Below are positions 11,281-22,496 of a DNA stretch of 64,000 nt, piece after piece. A program made the translations under genes and the position numbers. Location: positions 135,309,587 through 135,373,586 of the forward strand of contig CP136061.1 in the NCBI GenBank assembly GCA_032622095.1, in the 5' to 3' direction. Within the stretch, counting starts at the first letter, position 1; each line of letters opens with the position of its first letter. The notes under the pieces were generated by a model. That model did not search any database. It was not told the DNA's origin and was given only the letters and a program-made list of their open reading frames with translations. The DNA comes from Siphonodentalium dalli (taxonomy: Eukaryota > Mollusca > Scaphopoda > Gadilida > Siphonodentaliidae).

Positions 11281-12387
11281 CAGTGACGTGGCTAGAGGGT
11301 CTCCGTTTGGGTTTGGGCGGGGGTGTCCTCTTTGGGAAATTCCAATTACACCCCCCCCCCCCTTGAATCAGAATCAGACCAAACACAAGTTGACCTCAGT
11401 GATCAGTGATCAGGCCTAATATCCTATACATTAATAAACCATGGTTCTATATTCCCGGTATGAGAACATTGATATATTTTAACTGAAAATTGCATAAATC
11501 CTAACATCTAGTGGTCTAACTCCAGACAAATGCACACGGCTATGGGCAAGAGACCAGGACACACTGGGTTGACCATGGTTGTTCGGCCCAGTGTGAGAAA
11601 ATTTTGAAAACTATACAAGAAAATCGCAAATCCTAGCATCTAGACTGACCTCAACTGAAGCTTTCGAAGTGTTGGAAATTTCAAACCTCATACTCCCCCT
11701 CAGGTTGGGATATTCTCCAACTGATGACCATTTCAGTCCACCAGTTTGACCAAATGTAGTAAAACATTGTTTTGTTAAACTAATTAGCAGTTTTATATTG
11801 GCCACGGGGGAGGGACAATGACACACTGGGCCGACCATGGTTTGGCCTGGTGTGCAAAAATTTTGAAATCTGAACAAGAAAATCGCAAAATCATAGCATC
11901 TAGATCAAGCCTTCCAAGAGTTGGAAATTTCAAACCTGACCCCCCCCCCCCCTTAGGTTGGAAAATTTCCAACTGATGACAATTCCAATGACAATTGTGA
12001 CCAATTGAATGACAATATTGTTTTCTTAAATCAACTAGCAGTTTTTGACTGGCAACAGGGGGAGGGACCAGGACACAAACTTTCCAAGTGTTGGAAATTT
12101 CCAACTGGTCACCCCCCCCTAAGGTTGAAAAATTTCCAACTATGACTATTTCAGTCAAATATTTTGACCAAAAATAGGAAAATATGCAAATATTGGTCCA
12201 AAAGCAATTAATTATCCCCAATCAAACTACAAGAACATTTTCAACCTATTATTGGTGTGAAATTTCCAACTAATGTTTTGGCGGCTATGAAATTTCCAAC
12301 TGTTGAAAATTTTGACCAAAGTTGGGGGGGGGGGGGGGGTGACATGTGGACCAAATCGTCCACCCCCCCCCTGTCGCCACGTCTCTG
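11281..12387 (-). mobile_element. hAT-like element of 1.1 kb
   Basis: Ends CAGTGACGTGG and CCACGTCTCTG with 8-bp flanks GTTGGTAC (11273-11280) and GTTGGAAC (12388-12395), one mismatch. The interior consists of repeated blocks with TTGGAAATTTCCAAC, poly-C/poly-G runs and GGCCGACCATGG. It matches 57875-58902 in opposite orientation. No transposase is visible; the ORFs are repeat-derived. Confidence 0.85.
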
Positions 12388-12889
12388 GTTGGAACATCAA
12401 CGTGTCATATAAATAAAATTTGGTTACTACATGTATCATAAGTTACATAACATCACTGGAGCTTGATATACCCCATTTGTATGATATATACGCCACTCTC
12501 TCCTGAGTCCCCTCACCATCTTGTGCGCTGACATACATCGGCGAATGTAATTGTCACTCACACCGATGTCAGGATCGAGTTTATCTAACTCAGTTTTACA
12601 GTAGATATTGCAGATTTCCGTTTTTCTAACTTCTATATACATGTATATATATATCAGTAGCTGACTGATTTCCAATGCCCCAAAACCAAGGAAAACGAGT
12701 CATTTTGAATAAAATATTCAAAACTCCCCCCCCCCCCCCCCCCGCACCTCTTCCTATGAGAGCGGAGACTCCCTTCCCGGGCTCTCCCCCACTCGTTGCT
12801 TTGCGGCTCGGATCATGTGACGCTTTGCATCATATAACTTCTGCCCCATAGTATTCAGCCATACGAATAATTGCCCCTGTGTACATCAC

Positions 12890-13080
12890 AATATTCACCA
12901 TTTGGGAATCTTGAGTCTATGTCTGCCATAGCAGATTAGGCCATGCAGAATGAGGTCCCCTGACGTGGAATTTGGTGATGATAGCCCACTATGCGGGATA
13001 GCATCACTAAATTCACCCTCTGGGGACCTCAGTCTGCACATGACAGGCACACTAAACTCAGGCTTGATTAGCCACAGTGC
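12890..13080. mobile_element. hAT-like MITE relative, 3' half
   Basis: Contains the inverted blocks GCAGAATGAGGTCCCC and CTCTGGGGACCTCAGTCTGC followed by a diverged CTAAACTCAGGCTTG end. Corresponds to the right half of 43197-43644. Confidence 0.6.
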
Positions 13081-13139
13081 TTTCTTAATCAAGTGACAAT
13101 ACTGTACTGCTTCATGGTTTTGAAATAAGACAACGTAGG

Positions 13140-13560
13140 TAAATCAGTGCTCATTTATGTTGATTACCCACTTGGAAATTCAGGTCAAGTTTGAATTTGG
13201 ATTCCATCTGCTCTTATTTGCCTGAGTTATGGTTCCTGTTGACTTAGAATTTGATGATTATTTTGGTTTCTGATAGCTTTAGTTATAGTTATCTATTTGT
13301 TTTCAAATTAGGTATATGGATTACTCATGAAAATACAGATCAAATTCAAACTTAGGTTCGGTCTGCCCATTTTTACTGCAGTTATGGTCCTTGTTACCAC
13401 AGTTATGGTCCTTGTCAACTGATAATTTGAGAATCTGGGGCCAGTTCGAATCTGGGCTACGTTTGATGAATTTTGCCTGATGACTTATAATTTGAGAATA
13501 CATCTGATGAAATTTGCATTCGTCATTGCATGGTTCAGAAATAGTTAACATAGACCATTG
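13140..13560 (+). mobile_element. Degenerate relative of the 2.1-kb element 5' region
   Basis: Repeats phrases such as AAATACAGATCAAATTCAAA and GTTATGGTCCTTGTT, as in the first 400 bp of 6128-8211. The ends are not definable. Confidence 0.45.
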
Positions 13561-13682
13561 GAAGCACAATTTGATTCAAAGGTTATTCCCTGAATCAAAT
13601 TTTTCATTTCTAAAAAAGCCACCGATCAAATAAAACCAAAGAAATTCAGATATGTTCCAAAACATTTACGTTAATTATTTTG

Positions 13683-13738
13683 AGGCCAGCTTGAACGCTG
13701 GTACTGACAGCTCTAACCATTGGGCCACCAAGTTTCTA
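13683..13738 (-). mobile_element. tRNA-derived SINE fragment (possible)
   Basis: Read on the minus strand, a box A-like TGGCCCAATGGTTAGAGC is followed after a short gap by GCGTTCAAGC, resembling box B. The spacing is too short for a tRNA gene. It lies about 35 bp upstream of the terminal exon of the PM20D1-like gene. Confidence 0.35.
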
Positions 13739-13774
13739 TAATTATAAGGTAAACATGTCTCTAATACTCCACAG

Positions 13775-14001
13775 GTCTGATGATTGCTAACACAGATAGC
13801 AAACATTACCTAAAATTCACCAGCGATGTATACAGATTTGCACCAACCTTCAGCCGACCTGAGGATCTGAAACGGTTTCATGGCCACAACGAACGAATCT
13901 CTATAAAGAACTATGAGCAGACAATCAATTTCTACAAGCATGTGATCCTTAATTCAGACAGAGCTTCATTACCGGGGCTTCACAAACATAATGAACTGTA
14001 A
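13775..14001 (+). CDS. PM20D1: PM20D1-like peptidase M20, terminal exon
   Basis: After acceptor CTCCACAG the exon completes a split glycine codon and runs 75 codons to TAA at 13999-14001. Visible motifs are MIANTDSKHYL (the T-D-S segment near the metal site), VYRFAP, and RFHGHNERISIKNYEQ. The HG-x-NE-x-I segment holds the conserved C-terminal zinc-ligand histidine of this M20 group. It ends LHKHNEL, similar in length and place to vertebrate PM20D1. No AATAAA was seen before the MITE that begins at 14060, so the 3' UTR may run into that element. A dead copy lies at 8488-8910. Confidence 0.9.
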
Positions 14002-14059
14002 TATCTCAACCAATGCTCATTAGACCACTTTTTTATATTCGTTGATTTACGAATAATAA

Positions 14060-14275
14060 CAGTAATGCCCTAAATAATCAACTCCTTAACCACAGCACAA
14101 TTATGGGTAAGTTTTCAGGATTTAGTCAGAAATATGGCTCGTTGCCATTCATCAGAAAGCTCTCACAGAGAGCTTTCAGATAAATGGCAACAAGCCATAT
14201 TTACGACTAAATCCTGAAAAGTTACCCACAATTCTGATGTGGTTAAGGAGTCGATTATTATTTAGGTCATTACTG
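14060..14275. mobile_element. Palindromic MITE (CAGTAATG family)
   Basis: Ends CAGTAATGCCC and CATTACTG, about 216 bp, nearly palindromic. It begins 58 bp after the stop codon of the PM20D1-like gene and may form part of its 3' UTR. Confidence 0.85.
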
Positions 14276-14604
14276 TATTTTTAAAGATAGTGTAGGATAG
14301 GAGGAGTGGAAAAAATTAAATTGGTTTTTAATTTTAATTTTTTCATTTGATCCAAGAATGAGGTAGGATGATAAAAAAAAATCTTAAATTGACTGTCATA
14401 CACATCAGATTTAGACATAATGGTGAAATTATTGAACATGTAATAGACATGAAAGAAGGCATCCGGGGAATATGTTAAACTATTAGCACAGTATGCTTGT
14501 GTTACAATTGTTTAGTAAGGCTCCTTCTGATTGGTGAACAAGGAAATATGTCGTTGGTTAATCCCAGTCAGAAATAGTTTTATATGATATGCTGGCCTTC
14601 TTAA

Positions 14605-15187
14605 AGGGGTACTGTACGCCAAATGTTGTTGTTGGTTTTTATAGTCTCCGAGTCGGAGAATAAGGTAACAATTTTTTCATTATTTGAAAGTCTGTTGAGT
14701 ACGAAGTAGTGTTACGGATGACAAATTTACCGGAATGCAAAAATACAAATTGTCGTTGTCGAGTAATTTGTGTACAGTTTTCAACCTAATGAAACAAATA
14801 AAAGTTATATTATATGCATAGTAGTCCCATATAATCATTTAAGTTATTGTATCGTCGCTAGTCAGTGAGTGGCTTGAGTGTTCTCCCCGTATCATCATAA
14901 TATTTTAAGCGATCGTGTGTGCGATCGGTTTAACAAGCCAGTATCCCTCATTTATTTTATTTTATTACGTAAATTCGTAATTTAATTGACGCCATTTTAT
15001 GGCTCCAGTCATAAATTCAATTTATATCAAATTATTAACTTTTAAATTATTAAATTTTAAGATAGCCTATTAACCTGAGCGTTTACAGAATACATCTTCG
15101 ACTCAAATTACTTATGTTTCTCTATATTATCGATATTAGATCGTTGTTGTCACCGGAAATTTAATGAAAATGGCGTACAGTACCCCT
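14605..15187. mobile_element. TTAA-flanked element with AGGGGTACTGTACGCCA ends
   Basis: Perfect terminal repeats AGGGGTACTGTACGCCA and TGGCGTACAGTACCCCT, with TTAA at 14601-14604 and 15188-15191. It is 583 bp, AT-rich and non-coding. A piggyBac/Kolobok-type mobiliser is likely. Confidence 0.88.
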
Positions 15188-15490
15188 TTAATGCACAATA
15201 ATTATTATTAAAAAAAAAAAAAATTCTATTAACCTATTATATTTATAATTTTATAATTTATAATATTTATATTATGATTAGACTCGGAGCAAATAAATAA
15301 GTCTGATTGCAAATTTTATTTTTTCTACTCTTTTGATTTTTGGGACAGGAGGATCCGTACTTATTATAACCAACAATATTTGTTTAAACGACATTATTGT
15401 TGAATTGGTCAAGTTCACATGTTTTTGTTGATTAGATCGAGTACCCAGAATTTCCAAAATGTTGATTTGGGTGATCTTGATAACATTGAT

Positions 15491-15594
15491 TAACCTCTTC
15501 ACTGCTATACACCTATAAAGACTGGTGCATCGAAACCATTAAAACTGTGTATGATGTTTCAGGATTGTGAATGATAATAGCCTTTCAACAGTTT
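15491..15594. mobile_element. Fragment of the CCTCTTCGCTGC TTAA family
   Basis: Begins TTAACCTCTTCACTGCTA and includes GTGTATGATGTTTCAGGATTG, matching 23594-23922. It stops where the AGCTCACC element starts. Confidence 0.65.
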
Positions 15595-15596
15595 TT

Positions 15597-16170
15597 AGCT
15601 CACCTGAGACGAAGTCTCTGGTGGAGCTATAGTCATCACTCCTCGTCCGTCGTCCGCCCATCTGTCCATCCGTCAATCAACAATTCTTTAAACATCTCCT
15701 CTGATTCCATTGGACGGAATGGGTTCATATTTGGTGTGGATGTTCCCTAGGTGACTCCCATTCAGATTTGTTCAAATGAGGTCACTGGGTCAAATAGTTG
15801 CGAAGCCAGGGCCATAACTCTTTCCCTCCATAGTATTTCTTAAAATGACTTCTTGTCTAGAACCATTGGTCCGATTTAGCTTATATTTGGTATGAAGGGT
15901 TCTTGAATGACTGGAGTTCAGATTTGTTCAAATGTGGCCACCAGGTTGATTAGTTGAGAAACCAGGGGCATAACTCTATTCATCCATAGTAATTCTTAGA
16001 ATGACATCTTCTCAAGAAACATTGGGCCGATTTAGCTTATACATGTATTTGGTACGGAGGGACCTTGGGTGACTGGGGTTCAGATTTTTTCAAATTGAGT
16101 CACTGGGTCAAATAGGGGCAGAGCCATAACTCTAAAAACAAAAAATTACATTTTTGCATTTTGAACTTTG
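15597..16170 (+). mobile_element. AGCTCACCTGAG-family element, copy 1
   Basis: The 5' end is a hairpin from AGCTCACCTGAGAC to GGTGGAGCT, followed by CGTCCGTCGTCCG repeats. Three diverged blocks of about 150 bp follow, each with GGTTCAGATTTGTTCAAAT-like and TATTTGGTATGAAGGG-like text. The family is widespread in bivalves. The 3' end is not defined. Confidence 0.7.
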
Positions 16171-16499
16171 ATTTTTTTTAGACACATCACAGCTACCCAA
16201 CCCCCCCCCCCCCCCCCATCCACCTCCTGTCCCTGCCACACCATGCTGTATCATACCATATTATCTCTGCCTACTTCACCCCATTAAAATCCTTGTTTTG
16301 ATCACAGCTGTAGGAGTGACACAATACATTGGTATTGCACTGCAAAATGTTTGCAGTCATTAATTATCTCAATGTCAACAGCTCTCCAAGACATACTGGT
16401 AGCTGATAGTGGCTTTATGAATGGAATTTTATCCCACGTTTATCTCAGATACAAATTACCTGTTTGACAGATAAAGTTTATTTTTACTATTAATATTAA

Positions 16500-16637
16500 C
16501 CATTTCATGACCAGAGTTGTGCTGGTGAGAGCAATGAAGACCCTGTGCTTGTGCATTCTCTTATATATGCAAGTCTCCCATGGGGAGCCTCCCATATAAA
16601 AGAGAATGCACTGGCTTTCAAGGTCATGGAAATTTTG
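16500..16637. mobile_element. TTAA MITE (CCCTTTCATG family), internally deleted
   Basis: Flanked by TTAA at 16496-16499 and 16638-16641. Begins CCATTTCATGACCAGAG and keeps the TTCTCTTATATATGC palindrome. Confidence 0.65.
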
Positions 16638-16751
16638 TTAAGCCAATATAGTCGGGCATTCAAATAAATCATGTATGTCATATTCTTGCAGGGATGTCCA
16701 CACAGGGGGGGGGGGTGATTTACAGATTTGTTCAATGAAATGTAATTTTTA

Positions 16752-17440
16752 AGCTCACCTGAGACGAAGCTATAGTCATCACTTCTCATCTGTCACCTGT
16801 TCATCTGTCTGTCCACCCATCCATCTGTCAACAATTCTTTGAACATCTTCTCTAGATCATAAGACTGAATGGGTTCATATTTGGTGTGGATGTTCTCTAG
16901 GTGACTCACATTCAGATTTGTTCAACTGAGGTCACTTTGTCAAATGGTTATGAAGCCAGGGCCATAACTCTTGCCCCCATAGTAATTCTTAAAAATGACT
17001 TCTTCTCATCTACCATCAGGTTGAATGGGTTCATATTTGGTATGAAGGGTCCTTGGGTGACCGGAGTTCAGATTTGTTCAAATGGGGTCATTTGTTTTAA
17101 ATGGGGTCACCTGGTCAACTAGGGGCCAAGCAAAGGACAGTTTTCCTCTTAATATGCTTCCTTCACACGGACCATCAGGTCTATTTTACTGATATTTAGT
17201 ATGAAGGGTTCTTTGGTGCCTGGGATTCAAATTTATTCAGATGGGGTCACCAGATTAAATAGCGTGGGGCCAGGGACATAACTGTATGTCTCTATAGTAA
17301 TACTTAAAATGTCTTCTTAAGAGAGGTTGGACTATTTAGCTTACATATAGTATGGAGGATCCTTTAGTGACTGAGAATCAGATTTGTTAACATGAGGTCA
17401 ACCTGTCAAGAAATGACGGGGCTATGGGGACTTAACACTT
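16752..17440 (+). mobile_element. AGCTCACCTGAG-family element, copy 2
   Basis: Starts AGCTCACCTGAGACGAAG with a shortened 5' hairpin and repeats the internal blocks of copy 1 (TTCATATTTGGTGTGGATG, TATTTGGTATGAAGGG). The 3' end is approximate. A poly-G run follows near 17566-17577. Confidence 0.7.
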
Positions 17441-18108
17441 TTGTGTCGAATAAAATCATTAAAATACAAAATTGGAAATTTTCAACAATTGAGAAAGTTT
17501 GAGATGTCGGTTGTGTAAGACTTTGGAGTCTGGAGCCCGGTCGGGAGGGGATATGTTGAGCTGGAGGGGGGGGGGGGTGATCAGTAGTGTACAGTTGGTA
17601 ATTTAAAAGTAGATATTCACCGATCTACATACATGAAGCCTCTCTAGCCACATATCCTGTTTAGATCTACTTCTTTTAAAGTGATTATGAAAAGTTCTGA
17701 CTGTTATGGTCTCCAGAGTCCCAGTCTTATCAGTCTTTGCAGTCTGGTGAGCGACCCCACAGTCTTTGACTGTCTTGTTTTTTTTAGGATTTTCGTGACA
17801 TTTTCCGTTATATATTTTTTCCATTGGAACATTATAAACTGTTTCAAATGCCGAGACACAGTTGTTCCGTTGCACTAATTTCTTGAGTTCCAGTTATGAG
17901 TAATGGACGACTGCCAGTGTGGTGAAATTAAACAGCGTCACATTTTACGTCCATACCCAGTATGGACTTACAACATCCAAGAGGTTAAAATTGAGACAGG
18001 ATCTCCTAAATTTGCCCACTATGTACATGGTCTTACAGAAGTTTTTAGAAGAATCTGTTGTGTTGAGACAGCTACGATGTGTTCTTTATGTTGTATCTGT
18101 TAATGCAC
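17441..18108. other. No recognised gene
   Basis: Two overlapping open frames of 66-72 codons near 17903-18137 run into a MITE and show no recognisable domain. The sequence may be unique DNA. Confidence 0.4.
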
Positions 18109-18112
18109 TTAA

Positions 18113-18371
18113 CCCCTCCATGACTGGCACTTCCTGAAATGATGCGAAAACTCTGTGCCAATGCTTTCTCTTATATATGCGAATCTCCCACAGTGAGCTT
18201 TGCATATATAAGAGAATATATAAATTGGCTTAACAATATTTACTTTAACCTTGTAAGCCAGTGCATTCTCTTATGTATGCGAGGTTCCCTATGGGAGACT
18301 CCCAAATATAAGTGCAAGCACTGGCACAGGATTTTTAATTATAGACCAGCGCAGCTCCCATCATGAAAGGG
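18113..18371. mobile_element. TTAA MITE (CCCTTTCATG family), complete
   Basis: TTAA at 18109-18112 and 18372-18375. Ends CCCCTCCATGACTGGCAC and ATCATGAAAGGG. Two internal palindromes repeat TTCTCTTATATATGCGA. Confidence 0.85.
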
Positions 18372-18825
18372 TTAACAGGGAGATTCTGAATGTGTGTGAA
18401 GGTGTGTGTGCAGCATGACGTCATGCCATCTTGGTAGTGTTTCTTGTTTTCAATCAATCAGGTATGGCAGCTTAGTCTGTGAAACAGAGGAAATATGACT
18501 TGTATTTATGAGATTAAAGACTTTATAGATGTTGGGATTTGAAATCTTTGGCATTATCGTAAAATTTGATCATCTTTATTACATGATCCTACCCTAACAA
18601 CTCATTATTTTCTGTTGTTAAAATCTTATAAATGGTAGTTCTATGGTGCCACATCGGACAGAGCAACTTATAAATAAAGATAATTGATTGTCAGAATGGA
18701 ATGAAATCTAATGCATAATCTGGTGCAATTCATGAGAAATTGTGTTGCGAGAGATAGAATAAATAGTCTTGTTAACCCTTTCTGTACGGAAGTTATTATA
18801 TATTGTTGTGTAAAGTATGTCTTTT

Positions 18826-18920
18826 TCTGGTACGAGTCCAGGTTGTGGTGAAAAGTCAAATTGGACGAGACACGCAGTGTCGAGTCCAATATAACTTTTC
18901 ACCACAACGTGGATGAGTAC
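18826..18920. repeat. Fold-back palindrome
   Basis: TGGTGAAAAGTCAAATTGGA and its imperfect complement face each other around GAGACACGCAGTGTC. Short ORFs over it are palindrome artefacts. Confidence 0.6.
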
Positions 18921-19023
18921 ATGAAAAACACATTTGAAGCGCATCATAAATTCATCGATTCATTTGGCAATAAAGTTACTTCGTGACTTCACGGAGTCCC
19001 GATAAAACAGTCATATTGGACTC

Positions 19024-19131
19024 GCTGAGAGCTTTCCAATGAATGGCAACAAGCCATATTTCCGACTAAATCCTGAAATATTACCCATAATTCTGCTGTG
19101 GTTAAGGAGTTGATTATTTAGAGCATTACTG
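19024..19131. mobile_element. Palindromic MITE (CAGTAATG family), right arm only
   Basis: Matches the right half of complete copies from GAGAGCTTTCC to GCATTACTG. The left arm is absent. Confidence 0.75.
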
Positions 19132-19254
19132 AAATATTCACCATTAATGGAGAACAAAACTATGAACACTCTTATCATGACTGATCTTTTTACTTTTTTG
19201 CGACCGTGACTGAAGGTAAAAATGAAAACATTGATTCTCAAAATTATTTTTGGG

Positions 19255-19445
19255 TCGGGTTGTCCTTGGTCGGGCAATCCGTGGTCCAACTGTCTCGAAT
19301 CTGGTTTCTCTGGGTCGGGCAGTCCGTGGTATGACTGTCTTGAATCTGGTTGCCCTTGGGTCCGGTAGTCCGTGGTCTGGCTGCCTCAAATCTGGTTGTC
19401 TCTAGGTTGGACAGTCCGTGGTCTGGCTTGTCTCGAATCTGGTTC
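19255..19445. repeat. Tandem repeat, about 46-bp unit, four copies
   Basis: Each unit contains a version of GGCAGTCCGTGGTCTGACTG and CTCGAATCTGGTTG, with drift between units. Minus-strand open frames here are a by-product of the repeat. Confidence 0.75.
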
Positions 19446-19675
19446 CATTTTGATACAAGGTATGAAGAGATTACTAAATTCAATTTAAATTCAATGCAAG
19501 TGCTGCAAGAGAGAATGATGGAGAAAATGAATAATAACACTAAAGAGAATATATTGCGGACATAAAAAGAAAGATACATTTGTATACCATTAGGGAGATA
19601 ATCAAGTGTTATAGTGTAAATATGAAAGAAGTTGTTTTCTGGCTAGAAAATAATGTTTTGTCTATTTTTATGCTA

Positions 19676-19881
19676 GAGTAATGCCCTAAGTAATCGACTG
19701 CTTAACCACAGCAGAATTATGGGTAATTTTTCAGGATTTAGTCGGAAATATGGCTTGTTGCCATTCATTGGAAAAGCTGAGCTTTCCGATGAATAGCAAC
19801 ATGCCATATTTCCGACTAAATCCTGAAAAATTACCCATAATTCTGCTGTGGTTAAGCAGTCGATTACTTAGGGCATTAATG
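19676..19881. mobile_element. Palindromic TA-flanked MITE (CAGTAATG family), variant
   Basis: TA at 19674-19675 and 19882-19883. Both arms share changes not seen in other copies: CTAAGTAATCGACTGC on the left and its exact complement GCAGTCGATTACTTAG on the right. Confidence 0.88.
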
Positions 19882-20257
19882 TACTTGTGATTTTCAACAT
19901 TCCAGTTTATAGCAAATGCAAGTGACGTTAGACCAGGTATGGCACATCCTGAATTCAACTATTATTGACAGTAGATGCAGGAGGGAAAACAATTATTAAA
20001 AAAAATATTAATCACCGCTTTAATGATAAGACAAATATTGGAAATGCACATGAATTTCAGAAGATTCTTGAAAACAATAAGTTTTATTCAATTTATACAA
20101 ATAAACTATGGTATCTCTTCCAATAAACGGTTGAAATAATGGGAAAAAAGGAGAACACAAAAGGATAGATTTTGCCATCAACTATTTTCTTCCACAAAAA
20201 GGCTTAAATTCATATTCCATGAATATCAACATAAACCAATAAATAAACATTGGTTTT

Positions 20258-20721
20258 ATACGCCCGTTTGAAAAAACGGTCGTATTATGTAAATTATGTC
20301 CGTCCGTCATCTGTCCGCTTTTAGTTTCCAAATGATAACTTTAGATTGAATTGAGTGAACTGAACCAAATTTGGTATGTTAGTTTACCACACCAAAATAC
20401 AGATCAAGTTCGAATATGGGTTTCGTCCGCATGATTTTGACTGTTATGCCCCTTTTTGGACTTAGATTTTACCTGATTTGCGGTTTCCGGATGATAACTT
20501 TAGATTGAATCAAGTGAACTGAACCAAATTTGGTATATTAGTTTACCACCCCAAAATACAAATCAAGTTCGAATATGGGTTTCGACCGTATGATTTATGC
20601 CAATTTTTCGACTTAGATTTTATTTTTGTTATTATTTCGTCTAAACAAATTAATCAAACCTTGCCCCACTCTACTCCAGAAATGGGCGTATTATGCCACG
20701 CCCCGATGGCATGCTCTTGTT
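20258..20721 (+). mobile_element. ATACGCCCG-family element, copy 1
   Basis: The 5' palindrome runs ATACGCCCGTTT to AAACGGTCGTAT, followed by GTCCGTCCGTC. Two internal blocks contain GAACCAAATTTGGTATGTTA. The 3' hairpin is GCCACGCCCCGATGGC with an end near CTCTTGTT. Non-coding. Confidence 0.75.
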
Positions 20722-20815
20722 TTTCACTATATTGGAAAACAAATTAGAAGATGGGTTCATAAACCAGACTATTAAATTGCTGTTGCCTAATAGTTGTCTA
20801 TGGATATTGCTGTTA

Positions 20816-20949
20816 CAGTAATGTCCTAAATAATCGACCCCTAAACCATAGCAGAATTATTGCAAATTTTTCAGGATTACCGACTAAATCCTGAAAAATT
20901 TCCCATAATTCTGCTGTGGTTAAAGGGTCATATACTACAGGCATTACTG
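20816..20949. mobile_element. Palindromic TA-flanked MITE (CAGTAATG family), short
   Basis: 134 bp with ends CAGTAATGTCC and GGCATTACTG, flanked by TA. The centre is lost by internal deletion. Confidence 0.8.
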
Positions 20950-21194
20950 TACCGGTATATGAATGAAATAAGAGACATAACAAAAAATAAAATAACTCAC
21001 AAATTATTAAGAAATTTTGCAGGAAAATTTTCTGGAACGAAATAGGATGAAACTGAATGTCGTCATGCGACACTTACATTATGGTGCCTTGAGGATTATG
21101 TGAAAATTAATTTGGCCAAAAATTTATCATGAATGAGTTATTGTTCTTCCCCATTAATAATATTTTCATTCAGAAATACTCATGTTATTATTAA

Positions 21195-21640
21195 AGGTAC
21201 TCAATCCAATCAGACAGTCCCCATGATAAAACAACAACAACGACATTTCTTCAAAATACGCTTTAGTTATCAGAATCGATTAATTGCAACAAAATAATGC
21301 TAACCACTGTCAACTATGGAATCACATTTCCCAAAACTTGTTATTTATCAACATTTTGTTCAACCGTATTATCACTAAAGTATCACGAAATTTTACCATA
21401 TTACCACTTGATTTTAGAGTTATCCATCTTCATCTGCAATTTTGTCCGAGACCCTCCGTTTGACCACGTGTTTTTTCTGGGCCACATTATTACACATCTC
21501 GAGAAATAACAAACTTCAAAAATCGATATCTGATCAATCTGAGCTTTGATGGGTGGGTTCCTCGACTCAAATCAAATATTTTTTACCCCCAAAGCCAAAG
21601 AAATAATAATTTAGGAGCGTCTGATCGGATTGAGTACCTT
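21195..21640. mobile_element. TTAA-flanked MITE with AGGTACTCAATCC ends
   Basis: TTAA at 21191-21194 and 21641-21644. Terminal repeats AGGTACTCAATCCAATCAGA and TCTGATCGGATTGAGTACCT. Relatives at 22063-22492, 29737-30361 and 45002-45446. Confidence 0.85.
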
Positions 21641-21709
21641 TTAATAAAATAGTCTTGCTCAAAATGCTGCAAAGCCAATTTTATCTATATTTCATTAGCA
21701 GCCCAATCG

Positions 21710-21974
21710 CTAACACTTCCATAGCTGAAGCTTCCTGAATTTTGCGAAAACCCTGTGTCAATGCATTCTCTTATATATGCGAGTCTCCCATAGGGAGTGA
21801 TGCAATTTTTAGAGAATGCATGAGCCTAACAATATTTACCTTGACCTTGTAAGCAGGGCTTCTCTTATATATGTGAGCCTCCCTATGGGAGACTCACATA
21901 TATAACAGAATGCACTGGCACATGATTTTTAATGCTGCACCAGCGTAGCTCCCGTTATGAACCTCAGGGTTAGT
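21710..21974. mobile_element. TTAA MITE (CCCTTTCATG family)
   Basis: Carries the family core (CTTCCTGAATTTTGCGAAAACC, split by small indels, and TTCTCTTATATATGCGA palindromes). The terminal bases are diverged, so the ends are approximate. Confidence 0.65.
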
Positions 21975-22062
21975 ACTTCAAATGTGGCTGTGCAATGGGA
22001 TACACAATCTCATATTTTCCGGATAAAATAGGAAAATGGTTGTTTGATATTGTCATATTTAA

Positions 22063-22492
22063 AGATGCATTATCCGATTAAACACCCTTCAATTACTATT
22101 TGTTTGGCTTCTGGGATAAAACCTATTTGATTCGAGTCAAGGAACCCACTCATCAAAGCTACAAGTGATCTGATATCTATATTTGAAATCTGTTATTTCC
22201 TGAGATATGTACTTTTTACCGCCAGGCAAATACTCATCAAACCAATAGTCTCGGACCAAATTGCGAATGAAGTTGGACAACTCTAAATTTGAGTGGCTTT
22301 GTGTGTCAGATATTTGATAACCCAACCAATTTTTATTGAACAACATGTTGATAAATAATATACTATAGTTGACAGTGGTTAGCATTATTAGGTTGTAATT
22401 AATCGATTCTGATAACTAAAGCATATTTTGAAGAAATGTTGTTGTTGTTGGAACCTAATGATATGGGGACCGTCTGATCGGATTGAGTACTT
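22063..22492. mobile_element. TTAA-flanked MITE with GGTACTCAATCC ends, inverted copy
   Basis: TTAA at 22059-22062 and 22493-22496. Ends AGATGCATTATCCGATT and CGTCTGATCGGATTGAGTAC. Lies in opposite orientation to 21195-21640, 419 bp away. Confidence 0.8.
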
Positions 22493-22496
22493 TTAA

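Noticed and set aside
11611-12439. Minus-strand frames up to 142 codons
   Set aside because: They lie wholly in a hAT-like non-autonomous element with tandem blocks and are mirrored at 57875-58902; no transposase motifs.
19011-19579. Overlapping minus-strand frames rich in Arg-Pro-Asp
   Set aside because: Produced by the 46-bp tandem repeat and a MITE arm.
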